DNA of 36,707 nt. Origin: Candidatus Omnitrophota bacterium (GTDB taxonomy: Bacteria; Ratteibacteria; UBA8468; B48-G9; DTJG01). The stretch spans positions 1 through 36,707 of the forward strand of contig JAMWBU010000019.1 in the NCBI GenBank assembly GCA_023819255.1, read 5' to 3'. This document shows, one piece after another, positions 24,720-32,486 of the stretch. How positions within the stretch are numbered: the first letter of the stretch is position 1; every line of letters starts with the position of its first letter. Below the pieces are notes generated by a model. The model was not told the origin of the DNA, ran no database searches, and worked only from the letters and a program-made list of their open reading frames with translations. The translations under genes and the position numbers were made by a program.

Positions 24720-26484
24720 AACTTTTACATGCGGACAGTTGACTTCTGATGATGTTGGAACAAAGGTTATTCTTGCCGGCTGGGTTTCATCTATAAGGGA
24801 CCATGGCAATGTAATATTTTTTGATCTTCGCGATAGATACGGGATTACCCAGATTGTTTGTAATCTTCCACAACTTGAAAGCGATTTTGTTGAACTCATT
24901 AAAAAAATCAGGCAGGAATTTGTGATACAGGTTATGGGAACGGTTGTTGAACGTTCCCCTGAAACAGTCAATCCGAAGATTTTAACTGGAACTATTGAGG
25001 TTGCAGTTGAAAACATAAAAATTCTTAACAGTTCTGACGTCCTTCCATTCGAGATCCAGGAGAGCAAGAAAATTAATGAGAATACCAGATTGAAGTACAG
25101 ATACCTTGATTTGAGAAGACAGGATTTGAGAGAAAACATAGTTTTTCGATCTATTTTCACCGGAAAACTGCGTGAGTTTTTTTCATCCGAGAATTTTGTT
25201 GAGATTGAAACGCCGATTCTTACCAGAAGCACTCCTGAAGGAGCGAGAGATTTTCTGGTGCCTTCCAGATTAAACCCGGGAAATTTCTATGCTTTGCCAC
25301 AATCGCCACAGCTATTCAAGCAAATTCTTATGGTATCCGGTTTTGACAGATACTATCAAATCGCGCGATGTTTCAGAGACGAAGACCTTCGTTCTGACAG
25401 GCAACCTGAATTTACTCAGGTTGACATTGAGATGTCATTTGTTGAAGAAAAAGATGTTATGGAGTTTTCAGAACGGCTGATAAAGTACTCCATAGAAAAA
25501 ACCACTGATTTTGAGATTAAAACGCCATTTTTACGGCTTACATATGATCAGGCCATGAACAGATTTGGAACAGACAAACCTGATACGAGGTTTGGAATGG
25601 AAATCATAGAACTTTCGGAAATTTTCCGCGATTCTGGAAGCAGCATTCTTGAAAACATACTGAATTCAGGTGGAACAATCAAGGGATTGCTTGTTGAACA
25701 GGGCGAAAACATTTCCATCAAGGATGTTGATAATCTGAATGAATTTGTAAAACAAAAGGGCGGGAAAGGAATTGGCTGGATAAGATTCAGACAGAACGAA
25801 GTTGTTTCACCTTTGAAAAAATCATTGAAAGAATCAGTGATTGATAAACTGAAGACGCGCCTTGAAATTAAACCAGGTTCTCTTCTTTTGTTTCTTGGCG
25901 GAGAAAACCTCTGGGTTTGCGAAACTCTTGGTGAAATAAGAATAGACACCGCGAGAAAGCTTAACTTGATCAATGAAAAAGCATTGAATTTTCTGTGGGT
26001 TGTAGATTTTCCGTTGTTTGAGTTCAATCGGGAAGAACAGAGATTGCAGTGCGTTCATCACCCTTTCACAAGTCCGAAAATTCAGGATATTGAACAGCTG
26101 GAGAGCCAGCCATTAAAGGCAAAATCACGCGCCTATGACCTGGTGCTTAATGGAACAGAGATTGGCGGAGGCAGCATTAGAATTCATCAGAAAGAATTGC
26201 AGATGAAAATTTTCTCAATTCTCAATATGAAACCTGAACAATACAATGAAAGATTTGGTTTTTTGCTTGAAGCGCTCAGCTATGGAGCTCCGCCACACGG
26301 CGGGCTTGCTTTTGGACTTGACAGGCTGGTTATGATATTGAGAAATGAGGATTCCATCAGAGAAACCATAGCGTTTCCAAAAACCCAGAAAGGTTTCTGT
26401 CCTTTGAGCGAAGCGCCAGGTCCTGTTGATTGGAATCAGCTTAGAGATCTTTACATAAAAGTTGACTTCAAGCCAAAAGAGTGA
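24712..26484 (+). CDS. aspS: Aspartyl-tRNA synthetase (bacterial type)
   Basis: This class II synthetase charges tRNA-Asp. The 590-residue length fits the bacterial type, with an N-terminal OB anticodon-binding domain (about 1-105; GWVSSIRDHGNVIFFDLRDR), the flanking RYLDLRR, and the catalytic core split by a GAD insertion (about 280-410). The ATP and substrate motifs PQLFKQILMVSGFDRYYQIA, CFRDEDLRSDRQPEFTQ, NGTEIGGGSIRIH and GLAFGLDRLVMIL are all intact. It overlaps hisS by 8 bases, a common pair. Whether it charges tRNA-Asn too is not shown. A promoter for the next gene is embedded in its last codons. Confidence 0.96.
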   Translation: MFRTFTCGQLTSDDVGTKVILAGWVSSIRDHGNVIFFDLRDRYGITQIVCNLPQLESDFVELIKKIRQEFVIQVMGTVVERSPETVNPKILTGTIEVAVENIKILNSSDVLPFEIQESKKINENTRLKYRYLDLRRQDLRENIVFRSIFTGKLREFFSSENFVEIETPILTRSTPEGARDFLVPSRLNPGNFYALPQSPQLFKQILMVSGFDRYYQIARCFRDEDLRSDRQPEFTQVDIEMSFVEEKDVMEFSERLIKYSIEKTTDFEIKTPFLRLTYDQAMNRFGTDKPDTRFGMEIIELSEIFRDSGSSILENILNSGGTIKGLLVEQGENISIKDVDNLNEFVKQKGGKGIGWIRFRQNEVVSPLKKSLKESVIDKLKTRLEIKPGSLLLFLGGENLWVCETLGEIRIDTARKLNLINEKALNFLWVVDFPLFEFNREEQRLQCVHHPFTSPKIQDIEQLESQPLKAKSRAYDLVLNGTEIGGGSIRIHQKELQMKIFSILNMKPEQYNERFGFLLEALSYGAPPHGGLAFGLDRLVMILRNEDSIRETIAFPKTQKGFCPLSEAPGPVDWNQLRDLYIKVDFKPKE

Positions 26485-26490
26485 TAAATT
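26462..26490 (+). promoter_or_regulatory. Promoter of the LysM lipoprotein gene, inside the end of aspS
   Basis: TTGACT (26462-26467) and TAAATT (26485-26490) are exactly 17 bases apart. The predicted start near 26498 leaves a leader of about 19 bases containing the purine-rich ribosome site AAGGGGAAAAA before ATG 26517. Confidence 0.55.
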
Positions 26491-26516
26491 TGATAAGGTA
26501 AAAAAAAGGGGAAAAA

Positions 26517-27386
26517 ATGGAGAAAACAGCGATTATTATTTCTATATTTGCTTTCCTATTTTCTGGTTGCAATATGATCGGAAAAAAACAGGATGTTCAA
26601 AAAATTTCTGCTCTTGAAGAACCTGCCGGTCAGGTTGAATCTTCCAGAAATTCATCTGAGCAGGCAAAAGCAGCGGAACCTGTATTCAAGCCTTCAAAAA
26701 GCAAAGAGAAAACTCCGCGTTCTGAAAAGCAGGAGGTTGAAATTCAGATAATGCAGGCGAAATCTCTCATTGAAACAGCAATGGAAATAAGCAAGAACGC
26801 AGAAAAATACGCCCAGGAATCCTACAACACAAGTAATCAGGCAAATGCGACGGCAGAAAAAGCGCTTGAAGCGTCAAACAAAGCGATCGAATCAGCGGCG
26901 CAAGCGGTAAAGGCTGCCAATGAAGCTGCTGAAAGGGCTATTGCGGCAGCCAATGAATCGTCAGAAAAAGCCATTGCTGCTGCAAGCAAAGCGGCAAAGG
27001 AAGCAATGGAACACGCAGATCAGGCGGCTCAGCGGGCTATAGACGCTGCTAACAGGGCTATCGCGGCTGCGAACGAAGCGAGTGAAAAAGCGATAACCGC
27101 TTCGAATAAAGCGCTTGCCGCATGCGATCAGGTTCTTGCTGAACTGGGCAGGGTAAAAGCGACAATTCAGGCAAAACAGCTTGAACCGGTTCTTCCCGAT
27201 GAGCCAAAGGTGAAACCAGCAGGCAGTGGGAAATCCTATACTGTGAAAAAGGGCGACACCCTTTCCATTATATCGAGAAGATTTTATGGCGATTCTAAAG
27301 AGTGGAAAAAGATATACGATGCAAATAAATCAAGAATTAAAAATCCCAGTGTTTTAATACCCGGAACCGAACTTGTAATCCCTTGA
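26517..27386 (+). CDS. LysM lipoprotein with alanine-zipper coiled coil
   Basis: This 289-residue protein begins with a lipoprotein signal peptide; the likely lipidated Cys18 lies in FLFSGC (Phe at -3 is slightly unusual). A charged linker (about 20-75) leads to a long Ala-rich helix (about 75-215), in which blocks like AANEASEKAIAAAN recur with heptad-like spacing, as in the alanine zippers of outer-membrane lipoprotein Lpp. The C-terminal LysM domain (about 240-289; YTVKKGDTLSIISRRFYGDS ... LIPGTELVIP) binds peptidoglycan. The protein is therefore predicted to be anchored in the outer membrane and bound to the wall, perhaps as an oligomer. It has its own promoter and precedes phoH by one base. 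Confidence 0.86.
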   Translation: MEKTAIIISIFAFLFSGCNMIGKKQDVQKISALEEPAGQVESSRNSSEQAKAAEPVFKPSKSKEKTPRSEKQEVEIQIMQAKSLIETAMEISKNAEKYAQESYNTSNQANATAEKALEASNKAIESAAQAVKAANEAAERAIAAANESSEKAIAAASKAAKEAMEHADQAAQRAIDAANRAIAAANEASEKAITASNKALAACDQVLAELGRVKATIQAKQLEPVLPDEPKVKPAGSGKSYTVKKGDTLSIISRRFYGDSKEWKKIYDANKSRIKNPSVLIPGTELVIP

Positions 27387-27387
27387 T

Positions 27388-28413
27388 ATGTCCTCATCAA
27401 AAGAAATTGTTTTGACCAACCATGAAGCCCAGGTCATATTTGGAAAACATGATGAAAATTTGAGATTGCTTGAAGATTTTCTTGGCGTGGAGATTTTTGC
27501 TCGAGGCAATGTTGTCAGAATGCGCGGAGAGCAGATAGGGATTGAAAAAGCCCGGAAAACATTTGAAAATCTGCGTCAGAAAATGCACAGGATGAAATAT
27601 CTCACACCTCAGGACATTCTTGATGCAATGCCAGAGGATGAAGAAAGAAAATTGCATTCAGAGAAAAAACACCAGCCGACAGAAGCATCTGGATCAGCGG
27701 ATTCTATTGTCATTGGTTCAAGAAAAGAGTCGATTTTCCCTCGAAGTGTTCATCAACGTTCTTACATAAGAGCGATACGCAAATATTCATTGACTGTTGG
27801 TATCGGCCCGGCGGGCACAGGCAAAACCTATCTTGCTGTGGCGCTCGCCATTGAGTCATTGCGCAGCGGACTTTTCAGCAGGGTTATTTTAACCCGGCCC
27901 GCGCTTGAGGCAGGAGAAAGATTAGGCTTTTTGCCAGGGGACCTGGAGGAAAAAATAAAACCATATTTGCAGCCGATATACGATGCTTTGTTTGACCTTT
28001 TGAGATATGAGGAATTGAAGAGATGGAGTGAAAGGAAAATCATAGAGATTATTCCCCTTGCATATATGCGCGGAAGAACACTGAATGACGCATTCATAAT
28101 TCTTGATGAGGCGCAAAACACAACAGGCGAACAGATGAAGATGTTTCTCACCCGACTTGGTTCGGATTCAAAGGCGGTTGTTACAGGCGATACCACTCAG
28201 ATTGATCTACCGCTTTCAAGAGAAACCTCAGGACTTGTCATATGCGAGAAGGTTCTCAGCGGAGTTAAGGGAGTGAGGTTTGTTTATTTCAATGAGAAGG
28301 ATGTTGTTAGGCATCCGCTTGTAAAAAGGATTATAAAGGCATATGAATCCCACTACAGACCGCAGCCGAAAAAAAATATCACTGATAGACAGACAGAGAA
28401 AAATCAAGGTTAA
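27388..28413 (+). CDS. phoH: PhoH family ATPase
   Basis: This is a cytoplasmic PhoH-type ATPase (PhoH/YbeZ) of 341 residues. The N-terminal part (about 8-70) resembles a KH RNA-binding domain (VRMRGEQIGIEKARKTFENL). The ATPase domain has Walker A GPAGTGKT at 140-147, Walker B AFIILDEAQNTT, and the family motifs LTRPALEAGERLGFLPGDLEEKIKPYLQP and VVTGDTTQIDLP. YbeZ proteins work with YbeY in RNA maturation and ribosome quality control in E. coli; here too ybeY follows at once, overlapping by 71 bases. It starts one base after the lipoprotein stop. Confidence 0.94.
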   Translation: MSSSKEIVLTNHEAQVIFGKHDENLRLLEDFLGVEIFARGNVVRMRGEQIGIEKARKTFENLRQKMHRMKYLTPQDILDAMPEDEERKLHSEKKHQPTEASGSADSIVIGSRKESIFPRSVHQRSYIRAIRKYSLTVGIGPAGTGKTYLAVALAIESLRSGLFSRVILTRPALEAGERLGFLPGDLEEKIKPYLQPIYDALFDLLRYEELKRWSERKIIEIIPLAYMRGRTLNDAFIILDEAQNTTGEQMKMFLTRLGSDSKAVVTGDTTQIDLPLSRETSGLVICEKVLSGVKGVRFVYFNEKDVVRHPLVKRIIKAYESHYRPQPKKNITDRQTEKNQG

Positions 28414-28810
28414 TTTTGAATATCTGGATTGCGGCATTTATTTTCTTGAAAAAAAAATGCCAGATTCCACAAAAAAAGTGAATGTTGTTCTGGCAGAGGA
28501 TAAAGAAATAATTCGGCTTAACAAACAATTTCTTCAAAAGAATGTTTCCACAGATGTTTTGACCTTTAGAACTGGCTCTACGGTCGAGATTGTTATATCT
28601 ATTGAGACAGCCAGAAGACAGGCAACAGACGAAAATCACAGTCTCGAAGATGAAATTTTGTATCTTATTGTGCACGGTCTTCTTCATATATCCGGCTATA
28701 ATGACAATAATCCAGATAATTATGGTAAAATGAAAAAACAGCAGGATAAACTTTTCTTTGAAATTTCAAGGTGTATTAATGCAGAACGAAAAAAATCAGG
28801 ATATTGTTGA
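28343..28810 (+). CDS. ybeY: YbeY-like endoribonuclease with altered active-site residues
   Basis: This 155-residue protein belongs to the UPF0054/YbeY family, zinc enzymes involved in 16S rRNA 3'-end maturation. The zinc motif normally reads HGxLHLxGYDH. Here it is HGLLHISGYND: His111 and His115 are kept, but the third ligand is Asp121, not His. The conserved Arg of the NxxYR block is also replaced, as the sequence is NKQFLQKN before STDVLTF. Asp can ligate zinc in some metzincins, so activity may be kept. It overlaps phoH by 71 bases; ATG 28343 is the only good start that keeps the IDRQRKIKVN strand. The next gene starts inside its end. Confidence 0.85.
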   Translation: MNPTTDRSRKKISLIDRQRKIKVNFEYLDCGIYFLEKKMPDSTKKVNVVLAEDKEIIRLNKQFLQKNVSTDVLTFRTGSTVEIVISIETARRQATDENHSLEDEILYLIVHGLLHISGYNDNNPDNYGKMKKQQDKLFFEISRCINAERKKSGYC

Positions 28811-29510
28811 AAGTTTCACAAACTCTTTCAGAGGTTTGTTTTATGCCCTGAAAAATGAAAGGAATCTGCGAATTCATTTCGGGATAGGTTGCGTTGTTAT
28901 TCTTTGTGGAATTTTTTTTAAGTTGCCATTTGTTGATTTTCTTGTTCTTGTGCTCGTTGTTTCAATGGTGATTGTTGCTGAAATACTCAACACAGCCATT
29001 GAAATGTTCTCTGATATGTTTTTCAACCAGTATCATATACAGATAAGAAAAATTAAGGATGTTGCTGCCTCAGCAGTTCTTGTTTCAACGATAACCTCTG
29101 TAATTATAGGGTATCTTCTTTTTGCCAGATACTTCCCGCCATCTTTTAGAAATGCTTTTGAAAATCTTGCTGAATCGCCCTGGCATTTTACTTTTATTGT
29201 TCTGTTCTTCATCAGTTTTCTTTATGTAATGCTCAAGTCGTTGATAAGAAAGCAGGCTCTTATTTCTGGCGGAATGCCGAGCGTTCACAGCGGGATTGCT
29301 TTTAGCATCTGGGTTATTGTTTCAATGCTCACGTTCAGGAGCGAACCTCTTGTTTCAGTTCTTGTTTTGCTTCTTGCTATCTGGGTTGCGCAGGGTCGTA
29401 TCATAAAACACATTCACACCCTTGAAGAGACAGTCATCGGAGCGATTTTTGGCATTTTATTAACGGTACTGTTGTTTCAAATTCTCGAAAGATTTACAAT
29501 ATTACAATGA
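28779..29510 (+). CDS. DgkA-type lipid kinase fused to a PAP2 phosphatase domain
   Basis: This 243-residue membrane protein joins two opposing activities on lipid carriers. Residues 1-112 are a DgkA/undecaprenol-kinase domain (SFRGLFYALKNERNLRIH; AEILNTAIEMFSDM with Glu68, Asn71 and Glu75; KDVAASAVL). Residues about 135-240 are a PAP2 phosphatase domain: the PSGH motif reads PSVH (167-170), and the third motif has Arg207, His213 and Glu217 in GRIIKHIHTLEE. The Gly and Ser of the canonical PSGH and SR motifs are changed, so phosphatase activity is less certain. The start ATG 28779 has AAGGTG five bases upstream; an in-frame TTG at 28758 lies inside ybeY. Such fusions occur in several diderm phyla. 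Confidence 0.86.
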   Translation: MQNEKNQDIVESFTNSFRGLFYALKNERNLRIHFGIGCVVILCGIFFKLPFVDFLVLVLVVSMVIVAEILNTAIEMFSDMFFNQYHIQIRKIKDVAASAVLVSTITSVIIGYLLFARYFPPSFRNAFENLAESPWHFTFIVLFFISFLYVMLKSLIRKQALISGGMPSVHSGIAFSIWVIVSMLTFRSEPLVSVLVLLLAIWVAQGRIIKHIHTLEETVIGAIFGILLTVLLFQILERFTILQ

Positions 29511-30121
29511 AATTGAAATCATATTTCATTTCAGGTGTTATTGTTATTGTGCCTGCAGCAGTATCTGTCTGGATATTGTGGAAAATTTTTATTTTCCTTG
29601 AGGGCCTTATAGGTCAGTGGATTCAAAAGGCAATTCCACAGTTCTATGTAAGGGGGCTTGGCTTTATCTCACTTATAGCGATAATTTTAGTTCTCGGATT
29701 TTTTGCTCAAAATATTTTCGGAAGAAAGATTTTGCGTTATATTGAAAAAGGTTTCCTTTCCGTGCCAATTTTTAACCGCCTCTATCATTTTGTTCATTCC
29801 ATTTTGCAACAGGTATTTAGAAAGGAAAAAGAGACTTTTTCCGGAGTTGCTCTTATAACTCTGAGTGAAGGCATTACAACAATTGGTTTTATCACAAGCA
29901 GAGATCCGCTTTTTGAAGGCCAGGGTAATGAGTACTGGACGGTTTTTGTTCCAACAGTTCCAAATCCGACAACAGGACTTCTGCTTAACATTCACAGAGA
30001 CAGGATTAATGTTTTGCCAGTAACCATTGAACAGGGAATGAAGGTTTTACTTTCCTTTGGAATATTTAAGGTTTCAGATGCCGCCAACCCGAATAAAAGC
30101 GATAGTTCTGAAAAGAACTGA
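29507..30121 (+). CDS. DUF502 family membrane protein
   Basis: This 204-residue protein has two N-terminal membrane segments (about residues 5-33 and 48-70) and a soluble beta-rich C-terminal part. The patterns YFISGVIVIVPAAVSVWI, IPIFNRLYHFVHSILQQV (after SV) and VFVPTVPNPTTGLLLNI are typical of DUF502, a family of unknown function found in many bacteria and in plants (COV/LCV). It starts in an ATGA overlap with the kinase-phosphatase gene and overlaps recO by about 44 bases. The C-terminal tail is polar (AANPNKSDSSEKN). Confidence 0.88.
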   Translation: MKLKSYFISGVIVIVPAAVSVWILWKIFIFLEGLIGQWIQKAIPQFYVRGLGFISLIAIILVLGFFAQNIFGRKILRYIEKGFLSVPIFNRLYHFVHSILQQVFRKEKETFSGVALITLSEGITTIGFITSRDPLFEGQGNEYWTVFVPTVPNPTTGLLLNIHRDRINVLPVTIEQGMKVLLSFGIFKVSDAANPNKSDSSEKN

Positions 30122-30785
30122 TTTTCGCGAGACAAGTGTTATCGTAAACCTCTTGACTGACTCTATTGGAAAGATTACTGGCTTGATGAAAGGCGTTAGA
30201 TCTTCTGCGAGAAAAGTGCCGCCGCTCGCGTTTCAACAGGGTGTTTGTATTGAGGCACTGGCGTATTTGAAGCAAAAAGGCGGACTGGAACTTGTCACAA
30301 AACCAGAAGTGGTTGAAAGCTTTAACTTTCAGGGTGAAAATGCGAATATCTGGAAGAAACTGATTTTACAGATTGACAGATTTATTCCTTGTGCGAAATT
30401 TAACAGCACCCAGATTTTTAACCTTCTGTTTGAGGCGGGCAAAATCATTCCAGGGCTCGATAATCACAGGGCCCTTGAGATTGTTGTGACAGAAAGAATT
30501 CTGTTTTTACTCGGTGTCGGTCCATTTCTTGAAAAATGCCTTGTTTGCGGAACAAATAATAATCTTTATTTTTTCAGCGGGAATCTCGGCGGGCTTGTTT
30601 GTTCAAAATGTCAGGCGCGAGAACCGACCTCTTTTAAGCTACCGGAGAAGCATATCGAAGCCCTCAGATTTTTACATAAAATTCCGATTGGCCATATACC
30701 GGTGGTAAAATACATACCAGAAGGGCTTTATCTTAATCTTACAAAGTGCATTAATGAAATTGTGCGATACCATATGGCAGATTGA
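30078..30785 (+). CDS. recO: DNA repair protein RecO
   Basis: This 235-residue protein of the RecFOR pathway helps load RecA on gapped DNA coated with SSB. The N-terminal OB-fold (about 1-80; IKAIVLKRTDFRETSVIVNLLTDSIGKITGLMKGVRS) and the helical C-terminal domain are both recognisable. A four-cysteine zinc site is seen in CLVCGTNN ... GLVCSKC. I placed the start at ATG 30078, which matches the family N-terminus, with AAGG just upstream; a TTG at 30057 would add 7 residues. The gene overlaps DUF502 and ends just before the fumarase gene. Presence in the phoH-ybeY-dgkA-recO order resembles Firmicutes and related genomes. Confidence 0.92.
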   Translation: MPPTRIKAIVLKRTDFRETSVIVNLLTDSIGKITGLMKGVRSSARKVPPLAFQQGVCIEALAYLKQKGGLELVTKPEVVESFNFQGENANIWKKLILQIDRFIPCAKFNSTQIFNLLFEAGKIIPGLDNHRALEIVVTERILFLLGVGPFLEKCLVCGTNNNLYFFSGNLGGLVCSKCQAREPTSFKLPEKHIEALRFLHKIPIGHIPVVKYIPEGLYLNLTKCINEIVRYHMAD

Positions 30786-30786
30786 A

Positions 30787-31629
30787 ATGAGAATGATTAA
30801 AGAAAGAGAAATCATAGAAAAAGTTTATCTGGCGATAGAGAAGGCGAGTTTTTCTCTTGAGCCACACATTAGAAAATTGATTTATGATGCGAGAAGAATG
30901 GAAAAAAGCATTTATGGCAAAGAAGTTCTGAATGCTATCGTTGAAAATATCAAAATAGCCGAAGAAAAAAAGATTCCATTATGTCAGGATACAGGAATGG
31001 TTGTTTTGTTTTTTGAAATTGGCAGTGGCACAAAAATTGAATTTGAAAGATTTAAATCATTGCAGGAACTTGTTGATTTTGCTGTAAAAAGCGCGTACAC
31101 GGATTTTTATTTGAGAAAATCAGTTGTTTCTGTGCCTGATAGAAAAAATACAATGGATAATACTCCATCGATTTTGTGGTGTGAAAGTATACCTGGCGAC
31201 AGTATAAGGTTTTCTGTTTTAATTAAGGGATTTGGCTCTGAAAACACCAGTCGGCTGAAAATGTTTTTACCATCAACAGAACCTGATGAAATTGTTGAAT
31301 TTGTTGCTGATTGTGTAAAAAAAGCAGGGGCAAATCCATGTCCGCCTGTTTTTATCGGCATAGGTATGGGAGGCACAGCAGAAAAAGCAATGTATCTTTC
31401 GAAAAAGGCACTTGTGGATATTGGAAGAAAAAAAAGGTTTGATATGGCTTATCTGGAAAAGAAAATTATTTCAAGACTAAATCAACTTGGTATCGGACCT
31501 GGAGGCCTTGGTGGGACTTTTACCTGTCTGGATGCAAGAATAAGGACATTTCCAACGCATATCGCAGGGTTCCCTGTTGCTGTTTCGATTTCCTGTTGGG
31601 CGCACAGGATGCATCAGGGGATTATATGA
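30787..31629 (+). CDS. Fumarate hydratase (class I), alpha subunit
   Basis: This gene encodes the iron-sulfur subunit of a two-subunit, oxygen-sensitive fumarase (or the related L-tartrate dehydratase) that interconverts fumarate and malate. The 280-residue protein has the cluster cysteines expected for the family: Cys66 in PLCQDTGMVV, Cys185 in NPCPPVFIGIGMGGTAE, and Cys270 in VAVSISCWAHR. GPGGLGGTFTCLDARI is also typical. I chose ATG 30787; ATG 30793 is equally possible, and upstream codons would overlap recO. The beta subunit follows with an ATGA overlap. Substrate cannot be separated from tartrate by sequence alone, but no other tartrate gene is near. Confidence 0.9.
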   Translation: MRMIKEREIIEKVYLAIEKASFSLEPHIRKLIYDARRMEKSIYGKEVLNAIVENIKIAEEKKIPLCQDTGMVVLFFEIGSGTKIEFERFKSLQELVDFAVKSAYTDFYLRKSVVSVPDRKNTMDNTPSILWCESIPGDSIRFSVLIKGFGSENTSRLKMFLPSTEPDEIVEFVADCVKKAGANPCPPVFIGIGMGGTAEKAMYLSKKALVDIGRKKRFDMAYLEKKIISRLNQLGIGPGGLGGTFTCLDARIRTFPTHIAGFPVAVSISCWAHRMHQGII

Positions 31630-32150
31630 AGAAAATAATTACACCCCTTGAACAAAAGATTATCAATGAACTGGTAGCAGGCGAGTTTGTTGAAATATCT
31701 GGTTTAATCTATGGAGCGCGGGATGCCGCGCACAAAATTCTTTTTGAAATGTTGAAAAGCAAAAAAAACCTTCCCTTTGATTTACGCAATCAGACCATAT
31801 ACTATGTTGGTCCAACTCCGGCTCCACCGGGAAAAATTATTGGTTCCTGCGGTCCCACAACAAGTTCAAGAATGGATAGATACACTCCTGATCTTTTAAG
31901 AGCAGGACTGAAAGGAATGATTGGCAAAGGTATCCGTTCAGACGATGTAAGAAAGGCGATTGTCAAATATGGCGCAGTTTATTTTATTACATATGGCGGT
32001 TGTGGCGCTTATTTATCTCAATTTGTAAAAAAATCTGAGGCCATTGCATTTTGTGAGCTTGGTCCAGAAGCAATCTACAGAATGGTTGTTGAGAATTTTC
32101 CAGCAATTGTTGGCATTGATAGCAAAGGAAGAGGTATCTATTCATTTTAG
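31626..32150 (+). CDS. Fumarate hydratase (class I), beta subunit
   Basis: This gene encodes the C-terminal-type swivelling subunit of class I fumarase, 174 residues, which together with the alpha subunit forms the active site. Family patterns visible are AGEFVEISGLIYGARDAAHK, YYVGPTPAPPGKIIGSCGPTTSSRMD, MIGKGIRSDDV, YFITYGGCGAYL and ELGPEAIYRMVVENFPAIVGIDSKGRGIY. The start ATG 31626 is in an ATGA overlap with alpha and has AGGGG upstream (31616-31620); an in-frame ATG at 31596 lies inside alpha and is unlikely. It ends the long hisS-recO-fumarase run; a hairpin follows after 58 bases. Confidence 0.92.
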   Translation: MKKIITPLEQKIINELVAGEFVEISGLIYGARDAAHKILFEMLKSKKNLPFDLRNQTIYYVGPTPAPPGKIIGSCGPTTSSRMDRYTPDLLRAGLKGMIGKGIRSDDVRKAIVKYGAVYFITYGGCGAYLSQFVKKSEAIAFCELGPEAIYRMVVENFPAIVGIDSKGRGIYSF

Positions 32151-32208
32151 TTTCCTTCATCTGTAATGTGTATCTTTTTTATTTTCCCTCATTATTAAAA
32201 TCTCCTCA

Positions 32209-32228
32209 GTCGCCTTTATAAGGACGAC
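32209..32228 (+). terminator. Hairpin after the fumarase genes
   Basis: GTCGCCTT (32209-32216) pairs with AAGG plus CGAC (32220-32228) around a TAT loop, with one bulged A. It is followed by pyrimidines but not a pure T run, so its terminator role is weak. The rest of 32151-32308 shows only AT-rich sequence and the tRNA promoter. Confidence 0.3.
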
Positions 32229-32270
32229 ATCTTCTTTCTCCACTGATGGAAATTGTATGAGTATTAATTC

Positions 32271-32299
32271 TTCTCATTTCATCTTACTGATTGTATAAT
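32271..32299 (+). promoter_or_regulatory. Promoter of the tRNA pair
   Basis: A perfect TATAAT (32294-32299) lies 17 bases after TTCTCA (32271-32276), a 4-of-6 match to the -35. The predicted start is about 3 bases before the mature 5' end of tRNA-Arg. Confidence 0.5.
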
Positions 32300-32308
32300 A
32301 TTATGCAA

Positions 32309-32382
32309 GCGCCCATAGTTCAACTGGATAGAACGTCGGGTTGCGGACCCGAAAGTTGCCTGTTCAAATCAGGCTGGGCGCA
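32309..32382 (+). tRNA. tRNA-Arg (anticodon GCG)
   Basis: The sequence folds as a full cloverleaf. Acceptor GCGCCCA pairs with TGGGCGC, the D stem is GTTC/GAAC, the anticodon stem TCGGG/CCCGA holds the loop TTGCGGA, and the T stem is GCCTG/CAGGC with loop TTCAAAT. The anticodon is therefore GCG, reading CGC and CGU. A20 in the D loop and A73, both identity features of bacterial tRNA-Arg, are present. CCA is not encoded: A73 is followed by CC, and then the next tRNA begins. Most bacteria read these codons with an ACG (inosine) anticodon, so GCG is unusual. Confidence 0.92.
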
Positions 32383-32384
32383 CC

Positions 32385-32463
32385 CGGGGCGTGGCTCAGC
32401 CTGGTTTAGAGCGCCTGGTTCGGGACCAGGAGGTCGGTGGTTCAAATCCACTCGCCCCGACCA
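32385..32463 (+). tRNA. tRNA-Pro (anticodon CGG)
   Basis: The cloverleaf has acceptor CGGGGCG with CGCCCCG (C1-G72 is typical of tRNA-Pro), anticodon stem CCTGG/CCAGG with loop TTCGGGA, and T stem GGTGG/CCACT-like pairing with loop TTCAAAT. The anticodon CGG reads CCG. The 3' end encodes ACCA (32460-32463). It starts two bases after the discriminator base of tRNA-Arg, so the pair must be separated by RNase P cutting at 32385. Confidence 0.92.
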
Positions 32464-32486
32464 TCTCAGACATTTTGAATTTTGCG

